Shown here one piece after another: positions 24,367 to 34,864 of a DNA stretch of 64,000 nucleotides; the first letter of the stretch is position 1; each line of letters starts with the position of its first letter. This DNA comes from Deltaproteobacteria bacterium (lineage in GTDB: Bacteria > Desulfobacterota > Desulfobacteria > Desulfobacterales > Desulfosarcinaceae). The position numbers were made by a program, and so were the translations under genes. The stretch covers positions 1 through 64,000 of the forward strand of contig JAKALP010000007.1 in assembly GCA_021824175.1 (NCBI GenBank), written 5' to 3'. The notes beneath the pieces were generated by a model, which was not told where the DNA came from, did not search any database, and was given only the letters and a program-made list of their open reading frames with translations.

Positions 24367-26869
24367 ATCCCACCTTGGCCATCTGGGAATCAAAATGCAG
24401 CCAGTTGATTGCGCCTTTTTTGGCTTCGTACATGGCCAAGTCCGCGTTCTTCATCAGGGCGGCGGTCGTAGTCCCATCCTTGGGGAAAGTGGCGATGCCG
24501 ATGCTGACCCCCACAAAGCCAATGCTGACCTCGCCAAAGTGGAAGGGTTTGGCGAAGCTTTCCACAATTCGCTTAGCCACCAGATCAGGGAATATCTCCT
24601 CGGGATTCCGCAAAATAATGGTGAATTCATCGCCACCGAACCGGGCGATCAGATCGGTTTCGCGCACCCCCACCTTAAGCCTCTCCGCCACCGCTTTCAA
24701 AAGTCTATCCCCGACTTCATGGCCATAAGTGTCGTTGGCCTGCTTGAATTTGTTCAGGTCAAAGAAGAGAACGGCCAGTCCTGATTGGTATCGCAGCGCA
24801 TATTTGATTTCATTGTCCAGCAATTCAATGAAGGCTTTGCGGTTGTAAAGTCCGGTCAGCGCATCATGGTAAGCCATGTAGTGCAACTCCTGCTCTGATT
24901 GGCGCCGTCGGGTGATGTCGCGAGTCATGCCCACGATACCGATGATGGTGCCGGCTGCATCTTTGACAAATCGGGTGTTGACTTCGGTCCAGACCGTGGT
25001 GCCATCTTTTCGCACCTGTTCCAACTCAAGCGAGCGGTCTTTGTTCCTTCCACTGGCTTTGGTCACCGCTTTGAATTCCTCGGCAATGGTATTGATAGCC
25101 AGTTGATAGGACTGAATGGTTAGCACATGCGAGGTCTTCATTTGGAGCATCTCTTCGGGTGTGTATTGCAACAGATGATAGACCGAGGGGCTCATGTAGG
25201 TGAAATTATCCTCCAGATCGATGGTCCAGATCACATCCGCGGAGTTATCGGCCAACAATCGGTACATCTTTTCGCTTTGGCGCAATGCTTCTTCGACGCG
25301 CCGGCGGTCTTCCATTTCCTTGCGCAGCACATAATTAGTGATCTCCACCTTGGCCCGCATTTCATTAGCCTGCAAAATGGAGGTTTCCAGCTCGATATTG
25401 GCTTGTCGCAAATCTCCCTGGGCGATTTGAAGGTCGGCTTCTACACGCTTGCGTTCAACAATTTCCTCGCTCAACGCATCGGTGCGAACCTGCAAGTGAT
25501 CTTTGAGTGTAGTAATTCTTTGATACATGACGGCATTGGACAATGCTACGGCCAACGTCGTTGCCACACCACGGATAAATGCTGCTTCATCAGGCATGAT
25601 TGGTTTTCGATTATGTTTGGCGGGCAGGGTGAGCAGTCCGACAAATGCTTCTTTATGAATCAATGCGATGGCGTACGCCGCGTTCAATTGAGACAGGACC
25701 CGTTGCACCTGAGTCTGGACACCTGCCAGGGCGGACAGGTGATCTAATGCCGATATCTCCAAAATACTTCTGAAATTGCCCAATCTATTAACCACGTCGT
25801 CAGCTATCTCGAACATAGTGCCATCGACGCTGATCATCGCCTTGCGGGCATCGTCATACACATACACCCTTGCCCAGCCAATGGGCAGGCAGGACTGCAT
25901 GGCCCGATTGACATGGGCCGACAGATCATTGGCGTCGCGCAATTCGAGCAGTTCCCGGATTAATTTGCCCTCGGCCAATTTGAGCCCGTAGCGCGCCTTG
26001 TATACCCAACGCTGGAAAATCTTCCGCACCCAAAGGATGTAGAGATGGTTAGCCAGAAACCAAAGTGTCAGAAGGACAAACAGTTGGTTGTACGCAAGGC
26101 CCCCTAAGCGTCCGAGTCCCCAGCCAAACAGCAAATAGTTGGGTACGATGATCAATAGCAGCATTAAAAATCGAGCCAATGAGAGAAGCAACAGACTGCC
26201 GAAGTCTAGTAAACGGTACTTGAGCATGCCGTAGGCCAGAATCAAAAGAGGAATAAAACTGAAATTTCCCGGTGGGTAGAGATCAATACCGTTCATGGCC
26301 GGGATGTTCAGGAAGGTCAGGGTGCCTGTCATGCCAAATGAGAAGAGGATATATTTGAATTTCAACTTCAAACGCGGGTTGGTTTCAACCCTGAGGCGTT
26401 TTATGAAGAGATAGAGACAGTAGAAGTATACCATGCCGCAATAGAGCCCGAATATATGGAAGCTGATACCCCCTTTGGCGATGTAGCCCCATTGAAAATG
26501 GTTGAGCCCTTGGATGTAGAGATTGCTTTGGGTGGTTATGCTGATCAGGAAACTCAAGGCAATCGAGGCCAGAAGAATTTTGTTACGACGGACATCAAGC
26601 AACTGATGATGGAAAGCGATCACCACCGCCGGCAAAAAAACATAAATGAAGTGGACGCGCCGTTCGATGGTCAATATGAGATCCGCATTCTTGACCAGGT
26701 GGTGGCAAATGAAGTTGGGAGCCAGCAGGGAATACCAGATGCACACCAGCACAAAGAGCATCTTTTCCCGGTTGATTTGCCCTTTGGCCAGAGCCAATAC
26801 CACCAGAATAATTCCACTGACCAGCGATAGGATCGGTAGCAGCAGGTAAATGGAAAGTGGCTCGATCAT
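24365..26869 (-). CDS. Membrane diguanylate cyclase (7TM-GAF-PAS-GGDEF)
   Basis: 834 residues. Residues 1 to about 250 form seven or so membrane segments of the HisKA_7TM sensory type. A GAF-like region (about 310-455), a coiled coil (about 455-540), a PAS domain (about 540-660, SEKMYRLLADNSADVIWTID) and a C-terminal GGDEF domain follow. The active site RFGGDEF is intact, and RETD five residues before it is the product-inhibition I-site. It should make cyclic di-GMP from GTP in response to an unknown signal. No EAL domain. Convergent with the tRNA cluster and divergent from the histidine kinase gene. Confidence 0.93.
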   Translation of the reverse strand: MIEPLSIYLLLPILSLVSGIILVVLALAKGQINREKMLFVLVCIWYSLLAPNFICHHLVKNADLILTIERRVHFIYVFLPAVVIAFHHQLLDVRRNKILLASIALSFLISITTQSNLYIQGLNHFQWGYIAKGGISFHIFGLYCGMVYFYCLYLFIKRLRVETNPRLKLKFKYILFSFGMTGTLTFLNIPAMNGIDLYPPGNFSFIPLLILAYGMLKYRLLDFGSLLLLSLARFLMLLLIIVPNYLLFGWGLGRLGGLAYNQLFVLLTLWFLANHLYILWVRKIFQRWVYKARYGLKLAEGKLIRELLELRDANDLSAHVNRAMQSCLPIGWARVYVYDDARKAMISVDGTMFEIADDVVNRLGNFRSILEISALDHLSALAGVQTQVQRVLSQLNAAYAIALIHKEAFVGLLTLPAKHNRKPIMPDEAAFIRGVATTLAVALSNAVMYQRITTLKDHLQVRTDALSEEIVERKRVEADLQIAQGDLRQANIELETSILQANEMRAKVEITNYVLRKEMEDRRRVEEALRQSEKMYRLLADNSADVIWTIDLEDNFTYMSPSVYHLLQYTPEEMLQMKTSHVLTIQSYQLAINTIAEEFKAVTKASGRNKDRSLELEQVRKDGTTVWTEVNTRFVKDAAGTIIGIVGMTRDITRRRQSEQELHYMAYHDALTGLYNRKAFIELLDNEIKYALRYQSGLAVLFFDLNKFKQANDTYGHEVGDRLLKAVAERLKVGVRETDLIARFGGDEFTIILRNPEEIFPDLVAKRIVESFAKPFHFGEVSIGFVGVSIGIATFPKDGTTTAALMKNADLAMYEAKKGAINWLHFDSQMAKVG

Positions 26870-27251
26870 AGATTTTTATCTTCGCCTTTGGCCCATCTTA
26901 AAAATTCCAATTTGATTCCAAGTGGTTCCTCACCAAATGGACGCCATTTGGCACACGCTGGCAACCCCCTCTTGCGCCATGGCATGGGTTATATTAGATC
27001 AACCCTATAAGGTATCGGCTTTTTTGTGGAATAGATTACAGGACATCTCAAAAAAGCCTTTTGACCCAAGCTCTTGGTGGAAGCAAAATTTAAATCATCG
27101 AAATACTTAATTATACCTATGACTTAAATTTTACCTCGGCCGCGATCTTGGCTTAAAATCCATTTTTAGAGATGGCTTGTAACGGAATCCCCTACCGTGG
27201 GAATAGTTTCTTTCAGACAAGTATCATAGACACTGGGCCGGAGATGATGCC
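26870..27251. other. 382-base divergent intergenic region, nothing recognised
   Basis: Separates the divergent diguanylate cyclase and histidine kinase genes and should contain both promoters. I saw no convincing sigma-70 pair, no sigma-54 site in correct register (a TGGCAC/GGCAA pair near 26949 is one base off), no hairpin with T-run and no ORF with coding character. It is more A+T-rich than its surroundings. Confidence 0.5.
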
Positions 27252-28424
27252 ATGGAAAAGTTCCCCCCCCGCGACACCGAAGAATCCCGACGGTCTTTAC
27301 TTGAACAGCAGACCGCGGAGTTGGCCCAACTCAAGGACGCCCTGCGCCAGGCCGAAGACAAGTACCGCGTGCTGGTGGAAAACGCCAACGACGCTATTTT
27401 TGTTTTGCAGGATGGAAAAATCAAATTTGCCAATCCCAAAGCCCTGGCAATGGGCGGAGTGCTGGCCAAAGATCTGGAAAAGGTCCCATTCAGCGAATAC
27501 CTGCACCCCGAAGAGCGCGACATGGTACTTCAGCGCTATGAAAAGCGCCTCAAGGGTGAAAAAATATTGAATATGTATCCGCTGCGGATCGTGACCCGTA
27601 GCGGGGATCTGTTTTGGGCCGAGGTCAATGCCGTACGAATCGAATGGGAAGGCCGGCCCGCCACTTTGAACATTATCCGGGACATCACCTCCCAGAAACT
27701 CATTGAACAGCACTACTTCCAGAACGAAAACCTTGCCACCCTGCGCACCCTGGCCGGCGGCACGGCTCACTCCTTCAACAATCTCTTGATGGGCATTCAA
27801 GGGCGGGTGTCGATTTTAAGCCGCAATTTGGCCGCCGATGATCCCCGCCGGGAACACCTGCGAGGTATCGAGCAGTGCGTGGCCGACGCCGCCAAGTTGA
27901 CCCAGCAAATGCTGGGATTTGCCCAATCTGGCAAATACAGCGTCGTGCGGGTCAACCTGAACCTGTTGATCGAACAGATTCTCGAATCCATGCTCCACAA
28001 AGAAAAGCATATTTCCATCCGACGGGATCTGCAGCTTGGCTTGTGGCCTGTGGAGGTGGATCGCCACCAGCTGGAAGAAGCGATTATGAATATTTTGGTC
28101 AATGCCTGGCAAGCCATTGCTGATTCTGGTGAAATCATTATCAAAACCGAAAATTTTGAAATGACGGAGGGGCGTGAGCGCTTTCAGGATATGCGCACCG
28201 GAAAGTATGTCCGGTTAGCGGTGCGCGATACCGGCGTGGGCATGGAGGATACCGTGCGCAAGCGCGTCTTCGAGCCTTTCTTTACCACCAAGGGCCTGGG
28301 CAAACATCGCGGTTTAGGCTTATCCAGCGCCTATGGCATCGTGGCCAACCATGCCGGCCTCATCGATGTCGAAAGCACACCCGGTGCCGGCACCACGGTT
28401 TCAGTCTATCTTCCCTCGGTCTGA
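27252..28424 (+). CDS. PAS-domain sensor histidine kinase, cytoplasmic
   Basis: 390 residues without membrane segments. A short coiled coil (10-38), a PAS domain (about 35-150, YRVLVENANDAIFVLQDGKI), the H-box GGTAHSFNNLLMG with phospho-accepting His at residue 173, the N-box NILVNAWQAI and G-boxes DTGVGMED, FEPFFTTKGLGKHRGLGLS. The residue after the His is Ser, where most kinases have Asp or Glu. There is no receiver domain, so the partner regulator is elsewhere. The start ATG has GGAG eight bases upstream. Confidence 0.9.
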   Translation: MEKFPPRDTEESRRSLLEQQTAELAQLKDALRQAEDKYRVLVENANDAIFVLQDGKIKFANPKALAMGGVLAKDLEKVPFSEYLHPEERDMVLQRYEKRLKGEKILNMYPLRIVTRSGDLFWAEVNAVRIEWEGRPATLNIIRDITSQKLIEQHYFQNENLATLRTLAGGTAHSFNNLLMGIQGRVSILSRNLAADDPRREHLRGIEQCVADAAKLTQQMLGFAQSGKYSVVRVNLNLLIEQILESMLHKEKHISIRRDLQLGLWPVEVDRHQLEEAIMNILVNAWQAIADSGEIIIKTENFEMTEGRERFQDMRTGKYVRLAVRDTGVGMEDTVRKRVFEPFFTTKGLGKHRGLGLSSAYGIVANHAGLIDVESTPGAGTTVSVYLPSV

Positions 28425-28497
28425 AAATTCGGGAATACGAGGCGTCCTACAAAGACTTTGGCCTAAACCGCTATTGGAATGGCTGGGCGATCTTCTC

Positions 28498-29331
28498 CTA
28501 CCCAATATTGTGAAAGGGGTTGATGTGATCGTGACTTTCTTTTTGGACGCCCATATTGATGATCACTTCAGCCACGCCTTCCATCTGGGAAGCGGCGGTC
28601 TTCAATTGCTCCAGCTCATCCGTCTGTAAGGACCTTTCAAGGGGGTGGATGTGCACCTTGCCACCTTCGGCTTCAACCTGAATTTTGGGCGTGATGTCAA
28701 TCAGGCTCGCTTTGACCCTGGCCGCCAGAGCCAGATTTTCAATAACCTGGCGGGAGTCCGCCGTGGTCTGGAAAGCCGGTTTGCGGGCACTTGTCGCGAT
28801 GATATCCACCGCGTCGTCCACTGATAGCTTGTGAATGTGCACCACCAGATCGTAGAGCCGGCTATCCCAAGTATCCATGCCATAAAGAAACATACTCCAC
28901 TTGCGCCGCTCCTCATCATCCTTTTGAAGGGTATACAATGCTTTCTCAGCGGAAATATCATGGCGCCGCATCTCTTCATTTACCCGGTCCTGCATGTCGG
29001 CGAGAATCCGGACCTTGAATACATGGGGAATGCCCTGCAGCAAAAACTGCCCGGCCAAACCGTGATACACGATATTGTCCTTACGCACGTGCTGAAGCAG
29101 CGCGGACTGGATATAACTGACGTAGCGCTCTTTGCCGAAGCTGAAACGGTCCAGCACCGAGGGGGCATCGTGTAATGCCCGCACCAATTTCATTTCCGGG
29201 ATGTTGAACTCTTCGGATGCTTCCAGCAGAATATCGCGCGAAATACATTCATAACCCAATCGCTGAGCCAATTTTTCAGCCACGGCCTTGCCCCGGCTGT
29301 ATGATCCGCGATTAATGGTAATAATGGACAT
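28498..29331 (-). CDS. Cytidylate-kinase-like (AAA_26) protein
   Basis: 277 residues. The N-terminus MSIITINRGSYSRGKAVAEKLA is the P-loop variant of the cytidylate kinase-like family found widely in Desulfobacterota; QRLGYECISRDILLEAS follows. The C-terminal part (about 195-277), with VEAEGGKVHIHPLERSL and MEGVAEVIINM, resembles a BON-type module. True cytidylate kinases are shorter and keep a strict GxxxxGKS/T, so nucleotide binding is likely but the phosphoryl acceptor is unknown. Stands alone between convergent and same-strand genes. Confidence 0.75.
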   Translation of the reverse strand: MSIITINRGSYSRGKAVAEKLAQRLGYECISRDILLEASEEFNIPEMKLVRALHDAPSVLDRFSFGKERYVSYIQSALLQHVRKDNIVYHGLAGQFLLQGIPHVFKVRILADMQDRVNEEMRRHDISAEKALYTLQKDDEERRKWSMFLYGMDTWDSRLYDLVVHIHKLSVDDAVDIIATSARKPAFQTTADSRQVIENLALAARVKASLIDITPKIQVEAEGGKVHIHPLERSLQTDELEQLKTAASQMEGVAEVIINMGVQKESHDHINPFHNIG

Positions 29332-29548
29332 AGGCTGCCTTCTTTCTAATCATCAAGGGGTTAATATTGAAAAGAGATCATCTTGCTTCAGAATTGAGCG
29401 TAAGAAACGATCTACCGCCACCATACCACAAAACCGGACTGACTGTAGGGTTAATTTCCGACACCGCTCAACGGTGCCCCTGATTTTGCGACGAAGACAA
29501 AGTCCGCGGTGATATAACCGTTAATGAGCAAATAGAACTTCCAAACAC

Positions 29549-30145
29549 TTATTCCTGCGCATTCCCCCGCCTGGAATTGTAGATTAGTCCGCCGTGGCTT
29601 AAATAATACAGAAGCACACCACGCGCGGCATCCCTTTCGATGCCGGATAGGACATCAATGCCACGGCTTTGCAAGGTCTCCACCCAGTCCGCCGGCTTGG
29701 GCCCCTCATCAAAACCAATGTCGCGCGCATCCTGATCGCACGCCGCTGTTACCACGCGCCGCACGCCGGACCACACAATAGCTCCCAGGCACATGGTACA
29801 AGGCTCAGTGCTGGCCAGGAGCTCGTAAGCCGCCAAGCCGGGGCCGCCAAGATCATAGACCCCCAGCTTTCTTTGAGCCACCGCGATAGCCACCATCTCG
29901 GCATGCAAAAAAGATAACCCCTGGGCCAGCACCAAATTCACCCCCAAAGATACCAATGCGCCCGTGCCAGCCTCAAAAATCGCGGCCGCGAAGGGGCCGC
30001 CGGTCTGTTCTTCGACATTCTTCCTGGCCGCGGCAATAACAAAACCCATCCGTCGACGGATATCGCCCGTAGCTGTGTATTTGCGGGCAAACGCCCCAAT
30101 CCAGGACGGCAACTCAAAAGCCACTTTGCGGGGTTGTGAGAACAT
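29549..30145 (-). CDS. Nucleoside/guanine deaminase-like protein (CDA fold)
   Basis: 198 residues. Zinc motifs: FLHAEMVAI (HAE) and ASTEPCTMCLGAI (PCxxC). GGPFAAAIFE and VRRVVTAACDQDARDIGFDEGP match the guanine deaminase/GuaD-like branch rather than tRNA deaminases. A 35-residue N-terminal extension (LPSWIGAFARKY) precedes the fold. The window therefore has two deaminases of separate branches (the other at 7.5 kb). Substrate not known. Confidence 0.8.
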   Translation of the reverse strand: MFSQPRKVAFELPSWIGAFARKYTATGDIRRRMGFVIAAARKNVEEQTGGPFAAAIFEAGTGALVSLGVNLVLAQGLSFLHAEMVAIAVAQRKLGVYDLGGPGLAAYELLASTEPCTMCLGAIVWSGVRRVVTAACDQDARDIGFDEGPKPADWVETLQSRGIDVLSGIERDAARGVLLYYLSHGGLIYNSRRGNAQE

Positions 30146-30259
30146 CCGGGCCCACCCTTCATTGACATTTGGACAAATCTGATAAAAATTCCAGATGCAT
30201 TATACATGGATCGATTTGAGTTTGCCTATGACATTGTTTCATAAAATGCAGGAGTTGCC

Positions 30260-31321
30260 ATGACACCCCAGACCGCCGAGCGCTACCATTTTGAAACCGG
30301 CATCTACCGCCCACCCAGCGAAGGTGGTTCTTATTCACTGCTGGTGCGCTTTACGCGCAACTGCCCATGGAATCGATGCGAGTTCTGCGCCATGTACAAA
30401 ACTGAAAAATTCCAATTGCGCCCCGTGGAAGAAATCAAACGCGATATCGACGCCATTGCCGCCCTCTGCAATGACTTGCGGGAGTTGTCCCGGCAAGGCG
30501 GCCAAGCAGGTGCCATCACCAGAGAAGCCGTCATCACGCTGATCGACCGCTATCCGGATCTTAACTACCATCAAGGGTTTGCCATGGTGTTTCACTGGCT
30601 GATCTCGGGCGGCAAAACCGCTTTTATCCAGGATGCCAACAGCCTGATCATGCCCACCGACCACCTGGTGGAAGTACTACGTCATCTGCGCAAAACATTT
30701 CCCTCTCTCGTACGGGTCACCAGCTATGCCCGCTCCAAAACCATCGCCCAAAAAAAAGAAGAAGAACTATTGGCCATCCGCAAAGCCGGCCTGGACCGGC
30801 TGCACGTGGGCCTGGAAACCGGCGACGATGAACTGCTCAAACGCGTCAAAAAAGGGGTCACCGCCGAGCAGCATATTCAAGCCGGCCAAAAGGCCATGGC
30901 CGCGGGTTTCCAACTATCCGAATACTGGATGCCCGGCCTGGGCGGCAAAGAGCTGTGGGAAAACCACGCCGTCAATACAGCAAAAGTACTCAACCAGATC
31001 AACCCCCATTACATTCGCTCGCGGCCCTTTTACACCATCCCCGGCACCCCCATGCAGGAAGCCGAAGCAAATGGCCGGCTCCAGATACTCGACGCCCACG
31101 GGCAGTTGACCGAGCTCAAACGCATGATGGAAGAACTGACCGTCACCTCAAGGGTATGCTTCGACCACGCCGGCAACTACTGGACTGATCGAAGGGGCAA
31201 TCTTCTCTTCACCCACAGCTACGAAGGCTACAAATTCCCCGAAGAGAAGCAAAAAGTACTCGACCGCATCCAGGAAGGATTGCTGGCTGACAACCGCCGG
31301 CCGAATCTTCTGAATTTGTGA
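30260..31321 (+). CDS. Radical SAM protein (Elp3/MiaB-like core)
   Basis: 353 residues. The cluster motif is FTRNCPWNRCEFCAMYK, with cysteines at 35, 40 and 43 (Cx4Cx2C rather than the common Cx3Cx2C). Downstream, HVGLETGDDELLKRVKKG and SEYWMPGLGGKELW are features of the radical SAM barrel as in HemN/Elp3-like proteins. GGAG lies before the ATG. No partner enzyme is adjacent. A rearrangement or methylthiolation role cannot be chosen; no TRAM or B12 domain is present. Confidence 0.85.
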   Translation: MTPQTAERYHFETGIYRPPSEGGSYSLLVRFTRNCPWNRCEFCAMYKTEKFQLRPVEEIKRDIDAIAALCNDLRELSRQGGQAGAITREAVITLIDRYPDLNYHQGFAMVFHWLISGGKTAFIQDANSLIMPTDHLVEVLRHLRKTFPSLVRVTSYARSKTIAQKKEEELLAIRKAGLDRLHVGLETGDDELLKRVKKGVTAEQHIQAGQKAMAAGFQLSEYWMPGLGGKELWENHAVNTAKVLNQINPHYIRSRPFYTIPGTPMQEAEANGRLQILDAHGQLTELKRMMEELTVTSRVCFDHAGNYWTDRRGNLLFTHSYEGYKFPEEKQKVLDRIQEGLLADNRRPNLLNL

Positions 31322-31554
31322 GCAGTGCTCTATGAATTTAAAGGTGTGGGGCATTTTCATCAGAGAGGCCCAGTTACGCATAGTCGATCATCGCGGAATT
31401 AAAACCGGCTACCCGGACTCCCACTACCAAAATACAGTCCCGGACCGCCGCCAGATATAGCAAAGTCCTACTTTCCCAAGCCACAGCTGTGTATTTTATT
31501 AAGGGCATGGATCCGTGCCCGTTGCCGGAGTCCGGAATTCGAGGTCTGAAGAAG

Positions 31555-32748
31555 ATGAAAATGCACAAATGGATGTTGCTTGGGGCGGTTGTGATAGCGG
31601 GTGCGGTTTTTCTGGGCTGGCGGCTGACGCGGCCGCAGCCGCCGCGCTTCATTACGGAAACTGTGAACAAGGGTGATGTCAGCCACTTCATCATCACCAC
31701 CGGAACCGTCAATCCAGTAGTGACCGTGCAGGTCGGCTCATATGTGTCCGGTCCGATTCAGCAGCTGTACTGCGATTACAATACGAAGGTGAAGGCCGGC
31801 CAGCTTTGCGCCAAGATCGATCCCAAGCCCTTTCAGGTGACCCTGGACCAGGCCCAGGCCAACCTCGCCATTGCCCAGGCCCAGCTTGTCAAGGACAAGG
31901 CCGCCCTGGCCTACGCCCAGAGCAACTACTCGCGGGACAAAGGACTGATCAGCAAGGGGATCGTTTCCCAGGACAATGCCGAAAGCGACCAGAGCGCTTA
32001 TCAGCAGGCCGCGGCCCAGATCAAGCTGGACCAGGCCACCATTGTCCAGCGCCGGGCCGCATTGGAAGCGGCCCAGGTCAATCTCGACTACACCAACATC
32101 ATCTCGCCGGTGGACGGCATCGTGGTTTCCCGCAACGTCAACGTGGGCCAGACCGTGGCCGCCAGCTTTCAAACCCCTACGCTGTTTCTGATCGCCCAGG
32201 ATCTGACCAAGATGCAGGTCGATACCAATGTCAGCGAATCGGATATCGGCAATGTGCAGGTCGGCCAGCCGGCCACCTTCACGGTGGAGGCCTATGCCCA
32301 GGAGACCTTTCGGGGGGTGGTTTCCGAGGTCCGCAAGGCGCCCATCACGGTTCAGAACGTGGTCACCTATGACGCGGTCATCAGCGTGAACAACCCGAAA
32401 TTGCAGCTGCTGCCCGGCATGACGGCCAATGCGCACATCATCACCGAGCAGCGCACAGATGTCCTCCGCGTCCCCCTGGCGGCGCTGCAGTTCAGCCCGT
32501 TTTCCTCCCAGACCGCGTTTTTGCCCCAGGGCGCGACCGGCAGCGTCGGCCGCTATGTCTACCGGCTAAAAGCCGGCAAGCCCGTGCCGGTTCCGGTCAA
32601 GGTCGGCATCGAAGACAGCGCTTTCGCGCAGATCACGGGCGGTGCGCTCCAAGCCGGCGAACCGGTGATCGTCAGCGAAGCCACGGGCAGCGAAAAAAGC
32701 GGCAAGACCGGTGGCGGGCAGCGTCCCCACTTTCCCATGCACTTTTAA
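31555..32748 (+). CDS. macA: Periplasmic adaptor of a MacAB-type efflux pump (membrane fusion protein)
   Basis: 397 residues from the ATG giving MKMHKWMLLGAVVIAGAVFLGW, one N-terminal membrane anchor. The lipoyl/barrel-sandwich halves (VQVGSYVSGPIQQLYCDYN and SPVDGIVVSRNVNVGQTV) flank a coiled-coil hairpin rich in Gln and Ala (residues about 95-185). This is the HlyD/MacA adaptor that joins the MacB ABC pump to an outer-membrane channel. DNA here is visibly richer in G+C than the genes before it, as are the next two genes, which suggests import as one unit. Confidence 0.92.
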   Translation: MKMHKWMLLGAVVIAGAVFLGWRLTRPQPPRFITETVNKGDVSHFIITTGTVNPVVTVQVGSYVSGPIQQLYCDYNTKVKAGQLCAKIDPKPFQVTLDQAQANLAIAQAQLVKDKAALAYAQSNYSRDKGLISKGIVSQDNAESDQSAYQQAAAQIKLDQATIVQRRAALEAAQVNLDYTNIISPVDGIVVSRNVNVGQTVAASFQTPTLFLIAQDLTKMQVDTNVSESDIGNVQVGQPATFTVEAYAQETFRGVVSEVRKAPITVQNVVTYDAVISVNNPKLQLLPGMTANAHIITEQRTDVLRVPLAALQFSPFSSQTAFLPQGATGSVGRYVYRLKAGKPVPVPVKVGIEDSAFAQITGGALQAGEPVIVSEATGSEKSGKTGGGQRPHFPMHF

Positions 32749-32767
32749 GCCTGAAAGGGGGAACGCC

Positions 32768-34855
32768 ATGGCGAATTCAGATCCGGTCATCCAAGTGCGC
32801 GATCTTACCAAGACCTATCGCATCGGCGAGATCGAGGTGCGGGCCCTGCGCGGGGTCAGCCTGGAAGTGCGTCGCGGCGAGTTCGTGGCCATCATGGGTG
32901 CCTCCGGCTCGGGCAAATCGACCCTGATGAACATCCTCGGCTGCCTGGACCAGCCCTCCACCGGCATCTATCTGCTGGAGGGCAGCGATATCACGCGCCA
33001 GAGCGAAACCGCCCTGGCAACGATCCGCAGCCGGCGCATCGGGTTTGTCTTCCAGAGTTTCAACCTGCTGACCCGCACCAGCGCCCGTGAAAACGTGGCC
33101 CTGCCCCTTTTTTACGCCGGCCGGCAGGCCGAAAGCCTGCCCCGGGCCACGGAGCTGTTGCATTCCATGGGCCTCCAAGGCCACGAACACAACCACCCCA
33201 GCCAGCTCTCCGGCGGCCAGCAGCAGCGCGTGGCCATCGCGCGCGCCCTGATCAACGACCCGGCGATCCTGTTGGCCGACGAGCCCACCGGCAATCTGGA
33301 TTCTCAGACCGCCACGGATATCATGACCACCATTCAAACCCTCAACCGCGAAAAGGGGGTCACGGTGGTGCTGGTGACCCATGAGCCGGACATGGCCGCC
33401 TATGCCGACCGGGTCATCAGCATGAAAGACGGCCTGATCGTGTCCGACACGCGCAACACGCCCCTGTCCCCGGCAGCCGTGCCGGCGCCGGTTGCCGCCC
33501 GGCCCGCGCCGGCGCCCGCCGCGACGCCGGCCGAGACCGGCCAGATGATCTCTTTCGCGGCCATGTCCCTGCGGGTGGCGCTGCGGGCCATCTCCCGCAA
33601 TAAAATGCGCTCCACCCTGACCATGCTGGGCATTTTCATCGGCGTGGCGGCCCTGATCACCATGGTGGCCTTTGGTCAGGGCGCCAATGCCGCCGTGACC
33701 CAGCGCATCGAAAGCCTGGGCACCAACCTGCTGATCGTTGTGCCCGGCGCCGCCACCGTGGGCGGGGTGCGGGGGGGCTTCGGCAGCGCCTCGACCCTGA
33801 CCGTGGCCGATGCGGACGCCATCCAAAAAAAGGCCCCGGCCGTGGTCAATGTCAGCTACCTGATCCGCCAGCAAGGCATGGTTCAATACGGCGACAAGAA
33901 CTGGACCACCGGCATCCAAGGGGTCAGCCCCAGCTATTTCGCCATCCGCAACTGGCCGGTGGTGGCCGGGCGGCCCCTTGACCCGGCCGATGAACGTGAC
34001 GCCAGCCGCATCTGCCTCATCGGCAACACCGTGTACCGCAACCTGTTCGGCGCCCATGAAAACCCGGTGGGCGCCACCATTCTGATCAAGGATGTTCCCA
34101 TGGAAGTGGCCGGCCTGCTTCAGTCGCGCGGCCAGACCGGCTTCGGCCAGGATCAGGACGACGTGGTCTTCATCCCCTTCACCACTGCGGAAAACAAGGT
34201 CCTGGGCGCGGCCGTGCCCTCGGCCGTGCAATCCAGTCAGACCGATATCTATGCCTCGGCCCCTAATCCCTTTGGCATCCAGCCCAAGCTGACCGGCTAC
34301 GTCAACATCATCTTCGTGCAGGCCCGCAGCACGGCGCTGGTCCCCAAGGCCCTGGACCAGATCACCAAGATCCTCGACGCGCGGCACCACATCGAAGCCG
34401 GCCAGCCCGAAGACTTCAATGTGCACAACATCAGCGACATCACCCAGGCCGTGGAAGGCAGCAGCCGCACCCTGGCCATCCTGCTGGCGGCCGTGGCTTC
34501 GATCTCGCTCATCGTGGGCGGCATCGGCATCATGAACATCCTGCTGGTCTCGGTCACCGAGCGCACGCGCGAGATCGGCATCCGCATGGCCATCGGGGCC
34601 CGCCGCAGCCATGTGCTGCTGCAGTTTCTGGTGGAATCCGTGCTGTTGAGCGCCATGGGCGGGGTGGCCGGCATCGTGTTCGGCGTGGCGGTCTCCAAAA
34701 TCGTATCGATGGCCGCGGACTGGCCTACGCTCATTTCCGTGACGGCCATCGTGGGCGGCTTTTTGTTTTCGGCCTTTGTGGGCGTGTTCTTCGGCTTTTA
34801 CCCGGCCCGGCGCGCCTCTTTGCTCAATCCCATCGACGCGTTGCGCTATGAGTAG
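32768..34855 (+). CDS. macB: MacB-type ABC transporter, fused ATPase and FtsX-like permease
   Basis: 695 residues. ATPase half (1-235): Walker A GASGSGKS, signature LSGGQQQR, Walker [10 protein letters not shown]. An Ala/Pro-rich linker (about 240-275) leads to the membrane half: one segment near [16 protein letters not shown], a large periplasmic MacB_PCD domain, and three C-terminal segments ending in the FtsX pattern NPIDALRYE. MacB pumps macrolides, peptides or lipids via MacA and an outer-membrane channel. It follows macA by 19 bases. Substrate unknown. Confidence 0.95.
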   Translation: MANSDPVIQVRDLTKTYRIGEIEVRALRGVSLEVRRGEFVAIMGASGSGKSTLMNILGCLDQPSTGIYLLEGSDITRQSETALATIRSRRIGFVFQSFNLLTRTSARENVALPLFYAGRQAESLPRATELLHSMGLQGHEHNHPSQLSGGQQQRVAIARALINDPAILLADEPTGNLDSQTATDIMTTIQTLNREKGVTVVLVTHEPDMAAYADRVISMKDGLIVSDTRNTPLSPAAVPAPVAARPAPAPAATPAETGQMISFAAMSLRVALRAISRNKMRSTLTMLGIFIGVAALITMVAFGQGANAAVTQRIESLGTNLLIVVPGAATVGGVRGGFGSASTLTVADADAIQKKAPAVVNVSYLIRQQGMVQYGDKNWTTGIQGVSPSYFAIRNWPVVAGRPLDPADERDASRICLIGNTVYRNLFGAHENPVGATILIKDVPMEVAGLLQSRGQTGFGQDQDDVVFIPFTTAENKVLGAAVPSAVQSSQTDIYASAPNPFGIQPKLTGYVNIIFVQARSTALVPKALDQITKILDARHHIEAGQPEDFNVHNISDITQAVEGSSRTLAILLAAVASISLIVGGIGIMNILLVSVTERTREIGIRMAIGARRSHVLLQFLVESVLLSAMGGVAGIVFGVAVSKIVSMAADWPTLISVTAIVGGFLFSAFVGVFFGFYPARRASLLNPIDALRYE

Positions 34856-34864
34856 ACAAACGAC

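Noticed and set aside
26940-26960. Sigma-54 promoter before the histidine kinase
   Set aside because: TGGCAC and a later GGCAA are present, but the GG-GC distance is eleven instead of twelve bases.
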